A DNA stretch of 64,000 nucleotides from Cryobacterium fucosi (GTDB lineage Bacteria; Actinomycetota; Actinomycetes; Actinomycetales; Microbacteriaceae). The notes beneath the pieces are model-generated. The model did no database searches. It saw only the letters and a program-made list of their open reading frames with translations, and was not told where the DNA came from. The stretch is from assembly GCF_004403515.1 (NCBI RefSeq), contig NZ_SOHH01000038.1, forward strand, positions 36,783 through 100,782, written 5' to 3'. Shown here piece after piece: positions 10,183 to 17,989 of the stretch (within the stretch, counting starts at the first letter, position 1; the number at the start of each line of letters is the position of its first letter). The translations under genes and the position numbers were made by a program.

Positions 10183-10290
10183 CTCGTCGCCAGCACGAAC
10201 CCGAGGATCCCGGTGGCCGGATCCTCGGCAGTGATCCAGCATTCTGCACGGTCGAACTTCGGCCGAGCCCGCTCGGCCACTCCGGCGACC
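10182..10290 (-). pseudogene. Possible gene fragment cut off by the repeat array
   Basis: On the minus strand a frame reads FDRAECWITAEDPATGILGF, which looks like real protein and resembles the core of a GNAT acetyltransferase (acidic segment, then a hydrophobic GFVLA strand). It runs directly into the repeat array at 10182 with no intact gene around it. A perfect 10-bp inverted repeat, CCGAGGATCC (10201–10210) and GGATCCTCGG (10219–10228), lies inside it. Most likely a remnant, but the evidence is only sequence feel and the family call is weak. Confidence 0.35.
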
Positions 10291-10383
10291 GCGGGCGGCG
10301 CACGCCTCGACCCACAGTCGATACAGGTTCCCGACGGATGCCCCGCTCCCGGCGACAGGCTCTTCCAGCTATAGAGTCTGAAC

Positions 10384-10914
10384 GTGATCATCTGGCTCAA
10401 CGGACCGTTCGGCGGAGGCAAGACGGCTGTCGCTCGATCGCTGTGTGAGCGTGATGAGTCCAGGGTCCTCTTCGATACCGAAGAAGTCGGCCAGATGCTG
10501 CGTCACGCGCTCAACGCCAAGCGCCCAGTCACCGACTTCCAGGATTGGCCTGCATGGCGCGCCCTGGTCGTTGCCACTGCCATCGAGTTGGTGGCATGCC
10601 TCGAGTGCGATCTCGTGATCCCTCAATCCGTGTTCACACACGCCTATTGGCACGAATTGACCACCGGATTCGCCTCCGCCGACGTCGAAATGCGCGCATT
10701 CACTCTCACCGCGCAACCCGAGGAACTCGAGAAACGCATCGCTCGGGACGCCAAGGAGCCCAGCGCGGTGGACTGGCGTCTCGCCCGAATCCCGGCCTTT
10801 CAGGACGCGCTGCCGTGGCTTGCGACGGAAACCACCGTGATCGACACATCCGGGCGCACGCCGGCCGAAATCGCAGCCCGCATCCTCGAGGACGTCGTCG
10901 CCGACCGACACTGA
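10384..10914 (+). CDS. TmrB-like P-loop NTP-binding protein
   Basis: A 176-residue protein that opens MIIWLNGPFGGGKTAVA, a Walker A motif at residues 7–15, very similar to the start of Bacillus subtilis TmrB (tunicamycin resistance ATPase). Later matches include FQDWPAWRALV and LDVVIPQSV-like segments and the LID-like region LEKRIARDAKEPSAVDW. Overall fold is kinase-like; the substrate is unknown. TAGAGT ends six bases before the GTG start, so it is probably leaderless and stands alone. It may be a small-molecule kinase rather than a resistance determinant. Confidence 0.75.
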   Translation: MIIWLNGPFGGGKTAVARSLCERDESRVLFDTEEVGQMLRHALNAKRPVTDFQDWPAWRALVVATAIELVACLECDLVIPQSVFTHAYWHELTTGFASADVEMRAFTLTAQPEELEKRIARDAKEPSAVDWRLARIPAFQDALPWLATETTVIDTSGRTPAEIAARILEDVVADRH

Positions 10915-10942
10915 GGCGCAGAACCGGCCCGGACTTGCGTCC

Positions 10943-11476
10943 CTACGCGTTGAAGATTCGACGCTCCTCCACGATCCGGAGAATCCACGCGCAGGCAATC
11001 AGCAGCACGCCAAGCGGAAGCATGACCGCGTTCAACAACGGTGCGAGATAGACCACGAAATCTCTGAAGAAGGTCGCATCGCCCTGGATTGCGAACGTCC
11101 ATTGCTCCAAATAGAGCTGGCTCGCCAGGCCCAGGACCAAAAGCGCCAGCCCGATCGCCACGGCGATTCGAGAGTTGACTCGCGGGGGAACCGACGGCGC
11201 ATCCTCACGATCCTCGGTGAGGCCCGTCTCGCTGATACTGGGCGGGTGGACGAGTGCCCTGGCAACCAGGGACAAGGCCATCAACGTCAGCCCCAGTGGC
11301 AGCAGTGCACCGGCGAAGAAATAGACCACGAATCGGACAGCTTCATTCGATGCCAGCTCCTGCCCGCCGCCGAGGCCGAACATCACGGTGATGAGGAACG
11401 TTCCGACGGCCAGGCCGAGGACGGTGAGAACCGCCCCGACCCAGAATCCCCGCACCGGCGTCAACATACGTGACAT
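10943..11476 (-). CDS. Four-helix integral membrane protein of unknown function
   Basis: A 177-residue protein with two pairs of predicted membrane helices: residues ~10–32, ~48–70, ~100–120 and ~135–162. A polar linker of ~30 residues (SISETGLTEDREDAPSVPPR) joins the halves, and each half contains LLPLG or MLPLG, which suggests an internal duplication. The ATG at 11476 has GAGGGGAA upstream; the longer frame to 11551 lacks such a site. It is convergent with the TmrB-like gene. Family not recognised. Confidence 0.7.
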   Translation of the reverse strand: MSRMLTPVRGFWVGAVLTVLGLAVGTFLITVMFGLGGGQELASNEAVRFVVYFFAGALLPLGLTLMALSLVARALVHPPSISETGLTEDREDAPSVPPRVNSRIAVAIGLALLVLGLASQLYLEQWTFAIQGDATFFRDFVVYLAPLLNAVMLPLGVLLIACAWILRIVEERRIFNA

Positions 11477-11607
11477 CGTCGATTCCCCTCTGTCTGTTGA
11501 GCCCTGCCCGACTCCGTGCCGCCCCAGGGTGGCCGCGGGTACTGTGCCCACGTCGTCAAGCTAGCAGCGATGTATGCCGCGCTGTGCGAAATCTTGGAGG
11601 GCGAGAC

Positions 11608-11765
11608 GGGGATCTCGACAGGCTCGATCACCGACGGTGCCGAGCCCGGACCGGTCGTCGAGCCTGTCGAGACGCGGGGATCTCGACAGGCTCGATCACC
11701 GGGGCGCGATCTCGACAGGCTCGATCACCGGGACGCGATCTCGACAGGCTCGATCACCGGAGCTC
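11608..11765. repeat. TCGAG repeat array (third copy)
   Basis: Four copies of GATCTCGACAGGCTCGATCACCG in direct orientation, plus one unit in the opposite orientation (GTCGTCGAGCCTGTCGAGAC) near 11657. The mixed orientation shows the units can be inverted relative to each other. Confidence 0.85.
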
Positions 11766-11805
11766 GGCGTTCCGACCCTGTTGTGGGAGCATGCCCGCGT
11801 GACCG

Positions 11806-12126
11806 ATCACCGTGAACGCCGTCCGCGGGCTGCTCGACATCATCACCCGGCTGGCCTCCGAGTTCCGGCCGACCGAAATCGTCGCCTGCCGGGACGACGA
11901 CTGGCGCCCTGAGTGGCGAAGACTCCCGCCAGGTGCAGGTGATCTACACCGGGCGCGGCATGGCCCGGCTGGCACGAGGTTTCGTTGCTTTACGGCGCAC
12001 CGCACCAGCGATGGCGAAATGGTCGATGATGGCATAGTCGGCACTCCGCGCCGGCCTGCCGAGCGTTTCCGCCTGACCAGGAAGACCCAACCTCATGCCG
12101 CACAACGCGATCGCCCGGCGGGGTGA
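11806..12126 (+). other. Region with broken coding signal; likely a decayed gene
   Basis: About 320 bases between a repeat array and a membrane cytochrome gene. One frame from GTG 11812 gives NAVRGLLDIITRLASEFRPT, then loses protein character near 11905. A second frame then reads SGEDSRQVQVIYTGRGMARL and stops at a TAG near 12037. A third frame carries a plausible segment after that. The pattern fits a gene broken by frameshifts, but no family was recognised. Confidence 0.3.
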
Positions 12127-12129
12127 ACG

Positions 12130-13062
12130 GTGACCGCGGAGAGCTCCCGGCTCTTCGGCCCGGGCCGGAGCATCTGGTTCACGCTGGCCTGGGCCGTCCC
12201 AGTCGCGGTCCTTGCCCTTGCCGGGGCCGTGCTCGCCGCGAAGGGCATTCGCGCCCTGCCCGCGGTCGAGTCCTTCCTGGTCGACTATCCGGGCGCCTCA
12301 CCGCTGCCGGCCTGGGCGCCCGTCGGGTTTCCCGCCTGGCTCGCCTGGCAGCACGGCCTCAATGTCTTCTTCATCCTGTTCATCGTGCGCTCGGGCTGGC
12401 AGGTTCGCACGGCCGGGCGGCCGACCACGTTCTGGACCCGGCGGAACACCGGCGCCCTGCGCACCAGGCGGGCACCGACCCGGATGGGAATCAATCTCTG
12501 GCTGCACCTCACCGTCGACCTCCTCTGGGTGCTCAACGGGCTGGTCTTCTACGTGCTGCTCTTCGCCACCGGCCAGTGGGTGCGAATCGTGCCGGTCAGC
12601 TGGGACATCGTCCCGAACGCCGTCTCCGCCGCGATCCAGTACGCGTCACTGGGCTGGCCCGTCGGCGACGGCTGGGTGAACTACAACGCCTTGCAGACGC
12701 TGAGTTACTTCAGCATCGTGTTCGTGGCCGCCCCCCTCGCCCTGGCCACCGGCATCCGGCTGTCTCCGCTCTGGACCTCGCGCAGACTCAGCAAACTGAT
12801 CCCGCTCGCCCCGACCAGGGTCGTTCATGTCGGCGTGATGGTCTTCTTCCTTGTCTTCATCGCGGTGCACGTCACGCTGGTCCTCGCGACCGGCGCCCTC
12901 CGCAATCTGAACCACATGTACGCGGCGACGAGCGGCGACGGCTGGACCGGGTTCTGGATCTTCGCCGCGTCGCTGGCCGTGATGGTCGTGGCCTGGTTCG
13001 CCGCCGGCCCCCGCCTGCTGCGCGCCGTCGCCTCACTCGGCGGCACCGTCACGACCCGCTGA
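12130..13062 (+). CDS. Cytochrome b561/b6-type integral membrane protein
   Basis: A 310-residue protein with about five predicted membrane helices. Helix-embedded histidines occur in WQHGLNVFFILF, LWLHLTVDLLW, RVVHVGVMVF and IAVHVTLVLA, the pattern of a di-heme b-type cytochrome (cytochrome b561, Ni-hydrogenase or formate-dehydrogenase-gamma-like). It probably carries electrons in the membrane, but no soluble partner gene is adjacent. GTG 12130 is the chosen start; no strong ribosome site is visible. Partner and donor are unknown. Confidence 0.7.
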   Translation: MTAESSRLFGPGRSIWFTLAWAVPVAVLALAGAVLAAKGIRALPAVESFLVDYPGASPLPAWAPVGFPAWLAWQHGLNVFFILFIVRSGWQVRTAGRPTTFWTRRNTGALRTRRAPTRMGINLWLHLTVDLLWVLNGLVFYVLLFATGQWVRIVPVSWDIVPNAVSAAIQYASLGWPVGDGWVNYNALQTLSYFSIVFVAAPLALATGIRLSPLWTSRRLSKLIPLAPTRVVHVGVMVFFLVFIAVHVTLVLATGALRNLNHMYAATSGDGWTGFWIFAASLAVMVVAWFAAGPRLLRAVASLGGTVTTR

Positions 13063-13074
13063 GTCGCTTCGCTG

Positions 13075-13446
13075 TCACGGCGCCACGATCTCATCCGCGT
13101 TGTCGGCGATCCAGTCCATCAGGGGTAACAGGCGGCGGGTGAGTTCGCGGCCCCGCTCCGTCAGCTCATAGTCGACACGCGGCGGGATGGATGCCTGCGC
13201 CTCCCGGTTGACGAAACCGTCCGCCTCGAGCGTGCGCAAGGTCGACGCGAGCATCTTCTCACTGATTCCCTCGATGGACCGCCGCAGCTCGCCCCAGCGC
13301 AGGGACTCCTGCTCGAGCGCCAGCAGCACCAGCACGCCCCACTTGCTGGTCACATGGTCAAGCACCGTTCGGGTGGCGCACTTCGCCGGATACAGGCCGC
13401 CGACCGCGCCGGGCCGCGCGCGGGAAACCTCGAAACTTACCTTCAT
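13075..13446 (-). CDS. HxlR-family (DUF24) transcriptional regulator, QorR-like
   Basis: A 123-residue winged-helix protein. A single cysteine (Cys23 in YPAKCATRTVL) occupies the conserved redox-sensing position of the family, followed by the HTH segment SKWGVLVLLAL and the wing GELRRSIEGISEKMLASTLR. It is divergent from a QorB-like quinone reductase, the arrangement known for redox-sensing QorR in Corynebacterium. TAAGCT ends six bases before the ATG, so the message is probably leaderless, and a palindrome covers this -10 element, which suggests autoregulation. Downstream it converges on the cytochrome gene. Confidence 0.85.
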   Translation of the reverse strand: MKVSFEVSRARPGAVGGLYPAKCATRTVLDHVTSKWGVLVLLALEQESLRWGELRRSIEGISEKMLASTLRTLEADGFVNREAQASIPPRVDYELTERGRELTRRLLPLMDWIADNADEIVAP

Positions 13447-13449
13447 GGG

Positions 13450-13474
13450 GGTAGCTTACCAAAAAGTGGGTACC
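13450..13474. promoter_or_regulatory. Candidate operator of the HxlR regulator
   Basis: Two GGTA…TACC elements lie side by side in the divergent region: GGTAGCTTACC (13450–13460) and GGTACC (13469–13474). The first overlaps the -10 element of the regulator gene. Position and symmetry fit binding by a dimeric winged-helix repressor controlling both genes; this is inference. Confidence 0.5.
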
Positions 13475-13538
13475 TGCGTTGGGGAAGTAATGGCGCTGGC
13501 CTGTCGTTGACACCGGCAAGCAACCGAAAGGGCATCAC

Positions 13539-14393
13539 ATGTCATACATCGTCACGGCCACCACCGGCCACCTCGGCCGTCTCATCGTCGAGTCCCTGCT
13601 CGCACGCGGCGCGGCTCCCGCCGACATCATCGCCACGGCCCGCAATGCGAACAAGCTCCCGGCTCTGGCCGAACTCGGCGTGAGGACGGCCGTGCTCGAC
13701 TACGCGAGGCCCGAGACGGTGACCACGGTCGTCACGCCCGGCGACGTGATCGCCCTGGTGTCGGGCTCCGAGCTCGGCCGGCGCTTCCTCCAACACTCCA
13801 CCGTGATCACGGCGGCCACAGACGCCGGCGCGAGCCGCATCGTCTACACCAGCGCGCCCAAGGCCACCACCTCAGGCCTGCTGCTGGCCCCCGAGCACAA
13901 GGCGACCGAGGAGTTCCTGGTGGCGTCCGGGGTTCCGTTCACGATCCTGCGCAACGGCTGGTACACCGAGAACTACACCGGGGAGATCGAGAAGGCGCGC
14001 CAGTCAGGGGAGATCGTCGCGAGCGTCGGTTCCGGCAGGGTCGCCAGCGCCAGCCGGGCCGACTATGCGGATGCCGCGGCGATCGCCCTCCTGGACGACT
14101 CCCTCGCGGGCCGCACTCTCGAGCTCTCGGGCGACCACGCCTGGGACTTCGACGAACTCGCGGCGACGATCGGAACGCTGATCGGCAGGGACGTGACCTT
14201 CCGCAACCTCACACCGTCGGAGCATTCGAATATGCTCGCGGGCTTCGGGCTGGACGAGGGCACGGTGGGCTTCATCGTCGGGCTCGACGCCAACATCCGT
14301 GACGGCCTGCTCGCCGAGACCAGCGGTGACCTTGCCCGCCTCATCGGCAGGCCGACGACTCCGCTCGCGGCAGGGCTTGCTGCCGCGGCATAG
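13539..14393 (+). CDS. NmrA-type NAD(P)H:quinone oxidoreductase, QorB-like
   Basis: A 284-residue short-chain-reductase-fold protein. The N-terminal nucleotide motif ATTGHLGR and the segments YTSAPKATTSGL, LRNGWYTENYTGEI and ASASRADYADAAA follow E. coli QorB closely along the whole length, so reduction of quinones with NADPH is the likely role. GAAAGGGCATCAC precedes the ATG. It is transcribed away from the HxlR regulator and is probably de-repressed by thiol or quinone stress. The exact electrophile is unknown. Confidence 0.85.
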   Translation: MSYIVTATTGHLGRLIVESLLARGAAPADIIATARNANKLPALAELGVRTAVLDYARPETVTTVVTPGDVIALVSGSELGRRFLQHSTVITAATDAGASRIVYTSAPKATTSGLLLAPEHKATEEFLVASGVPFTILRNGWYTENYTGEIEKARQSGEIVASVGSGRVASASRADYADAAAIALLDDSLAGRTLELSGDHAWDFDELAATIGTLIGRDVTFRNLTPSEHSNMLAGFGLDEGTVGFIVGLDANIRDGLLAETSGDLARLIGRPTTPLAAGLAAAA

Positions 14394-14479
14394 ACCCGGG
14401 CCCAGTGGCCGTCCTTGCGCTCGATGCCGACGGTGAGGCGGCTTGTCATCGAGTTCGCGGCGGCTGGACCCGGCTCGCG

Positions 14480-14537
14480 GCGCAGGTTTGAGAAGCGGGC
14501 GCACGGCAGAACGTGCGCCCGCTTCCCGGACCTGCGC
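14480..14537. repeat. Long hairpin, family A
   Basis: Two 26-base arms (14480–14505 and 14512–14537) pair at 23 positions around a 6-base loop; the arm core is GAAGCGGGCGCACG. A second member with the same core lies at 27567–27626. It sits after the quinone reductase and could work as a terminator, but there is no adjacent T-run, and the second copy shows it is a dispersed element. Confidence 0.75.
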
Positions 14538-14614
14538 GACGAGGCCGTAGGCCGGGCAACTGGCCAATGACCTGACCTTTTTTCGGGGCCCGCTCGCCTC
14601 GAGCGCGCCCGAAG

Positions 14615-14652
14615 CGCCGCTGCGCGCCCGGCGTGCCTGGCGCGCAGCGGCG
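14615..14652. repeat. Perfect 14-bp inverted repeat before mshA
   Basis: CGCCGCTGCGCGCC (14615–14628) and its exact complement (14639–14652) surround a 10-base loop. With the hairpin at 14480 it accounts for most of the 324-bp gap 14394–14717, which holds no gene; T-runs near 14577–14583 lie between the two. It ends about 65 bases before the mshA start. Confidence 0.7.
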
Positions 14653-14717
14653 AAGTTGGCGCGCTCGCCGGGCAGGCCTCCCAGAGAACGCCGAATCTGC
14701 TGGGCTACGCTCTTCTG

Positions 14718-15947
14718 GTGCCTCACCCGTTGCCTCCCCTCCACATCGCCCTCGTCTGCCTGCACACCTCGCCGGGCGCGGAGCCAGGTTCGGGTGACGC
14801 CGGAGGCATGAATGTCGTGGTCCGCCAGCAGGCGGAAGCCCTGGCGGCGGCAGGCCACACCGTCGACATCCTGACCCGGCGCTCGTCGTTCGAGCTGGCC
14901 GGCAACGTGCAGCTCACCCCGGGGGTCACCCTGCGGTTCCTCGACGCCGGCCCGGCGGAGCCCGTGGCGAAGGGCGACCACGAGGCTTTCATCGACGAGT
15001 TCCGGCTGCGGATGAGCGCCCTCGGCCCGTACGACGTCTACCACTCCCACCACTGGTTCTCCGGGATGGCCGCCCTGCCTCTCGCCCGTCTCCGCGGGGT
15101 GCCGCACGTGCAGAGCTTCCACAGCATCGCGGCCGACGAGTCCACCCCGCTGTCGGCCGGTGAACGCCCGGAATCCCCGGGTCGAATGGCCGGCGAGGCC
15201 TGGCTGGCCCGCGAATCCGACGCCGTCGTGGCGATCAGCGCGGCCGAGGCCGACACCGTGGTGGAGCGCCTCGGCGGTTCACCGGATCGCGTCGCGATCG
15301 TGCCGCCCGGCGTCGACGGGAGCCTCTTCCGTCCGACCACGCCGGAACCCGGCGCTGGCCGCGGCTATGCGATCGTGGCCGCGCGCCTGCAGCCGCTGAA
15401 GGGCCTGGACCTGGCGATCGAGGCCATCGCGGCGGTGCCGGAAGCGGTGCGCCCCGACCTGGTCATCGCGGGGGATGCCTCGGCCGACTTCGACGGCTAC
15501 GTCGACGAGCTGAAGGCACTCGCGTCCCGGCACGGGATCGAAGCCGGGGTGCGGTTCGTCGGACCGCAGTCCCGGGTCGCCCTGGCCGCCCTGCTGCGCG
15601 GGGCACGCGTGGTGCTCATCCCCTCCCACTCGGAGACCTTCGGCCTGGTCGCCCTCGAGGGCGCGGCGAGCGGCGTGCCCGTGGTCGCCGCGGCATCCGG
15701 CGGCCTGCGCGAGGCCGTGCTGCACGGCGACACCGGCGTGGTGCTCGAGTCGCGCGACCCGGCGGCCTGGGCCGGAGCCATCACGACGATCCTGTCGAAC
15801 CCCGGACTGGCCAGGCGCCTGTCCGTCGCGGGGCGCGAGCATGCGGAAGACCTGGACTGGCCCCGGTCAGCGGCCGGCCTGCTGGTCGTCTACCGTGCTC
15901 TCGCCGGCCCCGGCGCCGACCACCACCAGCACCTCGCGATCGCGTGA
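14718..15947 (+). CDS. mshA: MshA-like glycosyltransferase (mycothiol biosynthesis)
   Basis: Likely joins UDP-GlcNAc to inositol-3-phosphate, the first step of mycothiol synthesis. The 409-residue GT4 protein has the MshA signature HTSPGAEPGSGDAGGMNV at residues ~16–33, YHSHHWFSG, and the donor-site pattern IPSHSETFGLVALEGAASG near the C-terminus. The GTG start lies six bases after TACGCT, so it is probably leaderless. The stop overlaps the next gene by four bases. Close paralogues such as sucrose-phosphate-synthase-like GT4 enzymes share parts of these motifs, hence not full certainty. Confidence 0.82.
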   Translation: MPHPLPPLHIALVCLHTSPGAEPGSGDAGGMNVVVRQQAEALAAAGHTVDILTRRSSFELAGNVQLTPGVTLRFLDAGPAEPVAKGDHEAFIDEFRLRMSALGPYDVYHSHHWFSGMAALPLARLRGVPHVQSFHSIAADESTPLSAGERPESPGRMAGEAWLARESDAVVAISAAEADTVVERLGGSPDRVAIVPPGVDGSLFRPTTPEPGAGRGYAIVAARLQPLKGLDLAIEAIAAVPEAVRPDLVIAGDASADFDGYVDELKALASRHGIEAGVRFVGPQSRVALAALLRGARVVLIPSHSETFGLVALEGAASGVPVVAAASGGLREAVLHGDTGVVLESRDPAAWAGAITTILSNPGLARRLSVAGREHAEDLDWPRSAAGLLVVYRALAGPGADHHQHLAIA

Positions 15948-16738
15948 GCCTGCTCGACTTGGGCGCATCCGTGCTCCTCGTGCACGCCCACCCCGACGAT
16001 GAGACGATCTCAACGGGGGCGCTGATCGCGGAAATGATCGAGCGAGGCATCCGGGTTTCGCTGCTCACCGCCTCCCGCGGCGAGCGTGGCGAGGTCGTTC
16101 CCGGGCCGCTCTCGGGCCTCGAGGGCACCGCCGCGCTCACCACGGCGCGGGAAGAAGAGTTGCAGCGGGCCGCGGCCGCGCTCGGAGTCTCGGAACGGTT
16201 CTGGCTCGGCGAGCCCCCCGCGCGGGCAGCCGGTCTGGCTCCGCGCCGCTACCGGGACTCGGGCATGACCTGGATCCGCCCGGGCCTGGCCGGACCGGCG
16301 GACGACGTCGACGACGACGCCCTCGCGATCGCACCCCTGCACGAGGTGGTGGCGGATGTCGCCGCCCTCATCCTGGCGCTGCGGCCGGCGCTCGTCATCA
16401 GCTACGACAGCGGCGGGGGCTACGGCCACCCAGACCATGTCCGGACGCACGTGGCCGCCCTCGCCGCGTGCGGCATCGTCGGCACGCCCCTCGCGGAGAT
16501 CCTGCACGACCGCGCCGACGACGGCGAGTGGTTCGCCCTCGACCGGCACCTGGCCACCGTGACCGCTGCCCTCCGCTGCCACGCAAGCCAGCTCACCGTC
16601 GACGGTTCGGACATCGTGCACTCCGGCGGGCAGCGGGAGCCAATCACGACATCGATCGGCCTGCGCGTCCTCCGTGTCCAAAACGGATGCCCGCCACGGC
16701 GCGCGGTGCAGGCAAAAGGGGGTTTGATTGAGGAATGA
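15944..16738 (+). CDS. mshB: PIG-L family deacetylase, MshB-like
   Basis: A 264-residue zinc-dependent deacetylase. The metal/catalytic motif HAHPDDET lies at residues ~14–21 and the second metal ligand in GGGYGHPDHVRTH, both diagnostic of PIG-L/MshB enzymes. Coupling to the MshA-like gene (GTGA overlap) makes deacetylation of GlcNAc-inositol the most likely reaction, the second step of mycothiol synthesis. It is shorter than mycobacterial MshB (~300 residues). It also overlaps the next gene by four bases. Confidence 0.8.
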   Translation: MSLLDLGASVLLVHAHPDDETISTGALIAEMIERGIRVSLLTASRGERGEVVPGPLSGLEGTAALTTAREEELQRAAAALGVSERFWLGEPPARAAGLAPRRYRDSGMTWIRPGLAGPADDVDDDALAIAPLHEVVADVAALILALRPALVISYDSGGGYGHPDHVRTHVAALAACGIVGTPLAEILHDRADDGEWFALDRHLATVTAALRCHASQLTVDGSDIVHSGGQREPITTSIGLRVLRVQNGCPPRRAVQAKGGLIEE

Positions 16739-17316
16739 CCAGCATTGACAAGAACGCGGCACTCGTCATCATCGATGTGCAGCAGGGTTTCGACGAATCC
16801 GAATGGGGCTCCACTACCAATCCCGGCTGTGAGGACAACATCGACGCCCTCGCCGCGGCCTGGGTCTCGACCGGCCGACCGATCGTCGTCGTGCGCCACG
16901 ACAGTAAGAATGCGGGATCGTCGCTCCATCCGGGGCAGCCCGGCAATGCGCTCAAACCGAGCGTCGCCGCGCTCCCGGCCAGCCTGTTGGTGACCAAGAA
17001 CGTCAACTCCGCCTTCATCGGCGACCCGGACCTGCACCAGTGGCTGGGCCGGCAGGGCATCCGTCAGCTCGTGATGTGCGGCATCCAGACCAATATGTGC
17101 GTGGAAACCACGGCCCGGATGGGCGGCAACCTCGGCTACGACGTGATCGTTCCCCTGGACGCCACCCGCACCTTCGGACTGGTCGAAGTGGCACCACGGA
17201 ACGGGACCACTCTGTCGGCCACGGCCGATGAGGTCATGCGCATGACGGCGCTGAACCTGGCCGCCGGCGGGTTCGCCACGGTCACCAGCACCGCGGACTT
17301 GCTCCCGCTGATCTGA
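16735..17316 (+). CDS. Cysteine hydrolase, isochorismatase-like family
   Basis: A 193-residue protein with the family triad: Asp in LVIIDVQQGF, Lys in VTKNVNSAF and Cys in GIQTNMCVETTARMGGNLG. Members hydrolyse nicotinamide, isochorismate or small amides; the substrate here is unclear. Its ATG overlaps the mshB-like stop (ATGA), so all three genes form one transcription unit. Whether it takes part in mycothiol metabolism is unknown. Confidence 0.85.
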   Translation: MTSIDKNAALVIIDVQQGFDESEWGSTTNPGCEDNIDALAAAWVSTGRPIVVVRHDSKNAGSSLHPGQPGNALKPSVAALPASLLVTKNVNSAFIGDPDLHQWLGRQGIRQLVMCGIQTNMCVETTARMGGNLGYDVIVPLDATRTFGLVEVAPRNGTTLSATADEVMRMTALNLAAGGFATVTSTADLLPLI

Positions 17317-17326
17317 CCGGCGCACC

Positions 17327-17485
17327 GGGTCTCGACAAGCTCGACCACCGGGGACACGCTCGACCACCGGGCGGTGAATGAGCCCGTCGAAATCGGCCGG
17401 GTCTCGACAAGCTCGACCACCGGAGACACGCTCGACCACCGGAGACACGCTCGACCACCGGGCGGTGATTGAGCCCGTCGAAATC
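17327..17485. repeat. TCGAG repeat array (fourth copy)
   Basis: Units of GGTCTCGACAAGCTCGACCACCGG alternate with shorter ACACGCTCGACCACCGG copies and two copies of GTGAATGAGCCCGTCGAAATC-like sequence (the second reads GTGATTGAG). It fills the 181-bp gap between convergent genes and leaves no room for another gene. Confidence 0.85.
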
Positions 17486-17497
17486 ACGCGCGAACCG

Positions 17498-17935
17498 TTA
17501 TCCGGCCATCCCTCCGGACAGCAGCAGCGAGGTCAGCCCCACGAAGGCAACCACATTCAGCACCACGGTCCCCCAGAAGGCCGAACGAAAGCTCGCCTTC
17601 TTCGTCTTGTGACGAAGAGTCTGCTGGGCGACGATGGCACCGGGCCAGCCACCCACGGCACCCCAGACGAGCAGGGTGCTCTCCGGTACTCGCCAGCGGC
17701 CCGCTGTCGCCGCCGACTTGTCCACCGCGTAGGCCACGAAGCAGCACGCACTCGCGGCCAGATAGACGGCCGCGACCCAGACCGACAGCGGCCGGATCGC
17801 GTTCAGCACCAGGCAGAGAGCGACAAACGCCGGAATCGCCAGGTACGCGCCCGCGCCTGAGCCCGACCCCGGCGAGGCCGACCGGCGGCTCTGGTTCCGG
17901 CGCCCCGGTGTGCTGCGTGATCTGCCCTGGCCCAT
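17498..17935 (-). CDS. DUF1294 membrane protein
   Basis: A 145-residue protein with a basic Arg/Ser-rich N-terminus (residues 1–25) and about four predicted membrane helices. The segments FVAYAVDKSAA, WGAVGGWPGAIVAQQ and HKTKKASFRSAFW are typical of DUF1294, whose role is unknown; some members carry a cold-shock domain at the N-terminus, absent here. TACGCT ends seven bases before the ATG, so it may be leaderless. It diverges from the PLP enzyme at 17990. Confidence 0.85.
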   Translation of the reverse strand: MGQGRSRSTPGRRNQSRRSASPGSGSGAGAYLAIPAFVALCLVLNAIRPLSVWVAAVYLAASACCFVAYAVDKSAATAGRWRVPESTLLVWGAVGGWPGAIVAQQTLRHKTKKASFRSAFWGTVVLNVVAFVGLTSLLLSGGMAG

Positions 17936-17989
17936 GTAGACGAGCGTAACGTTCCGGCGCGCCGCGGCATCCGACCGTAGGTTGGAAGC

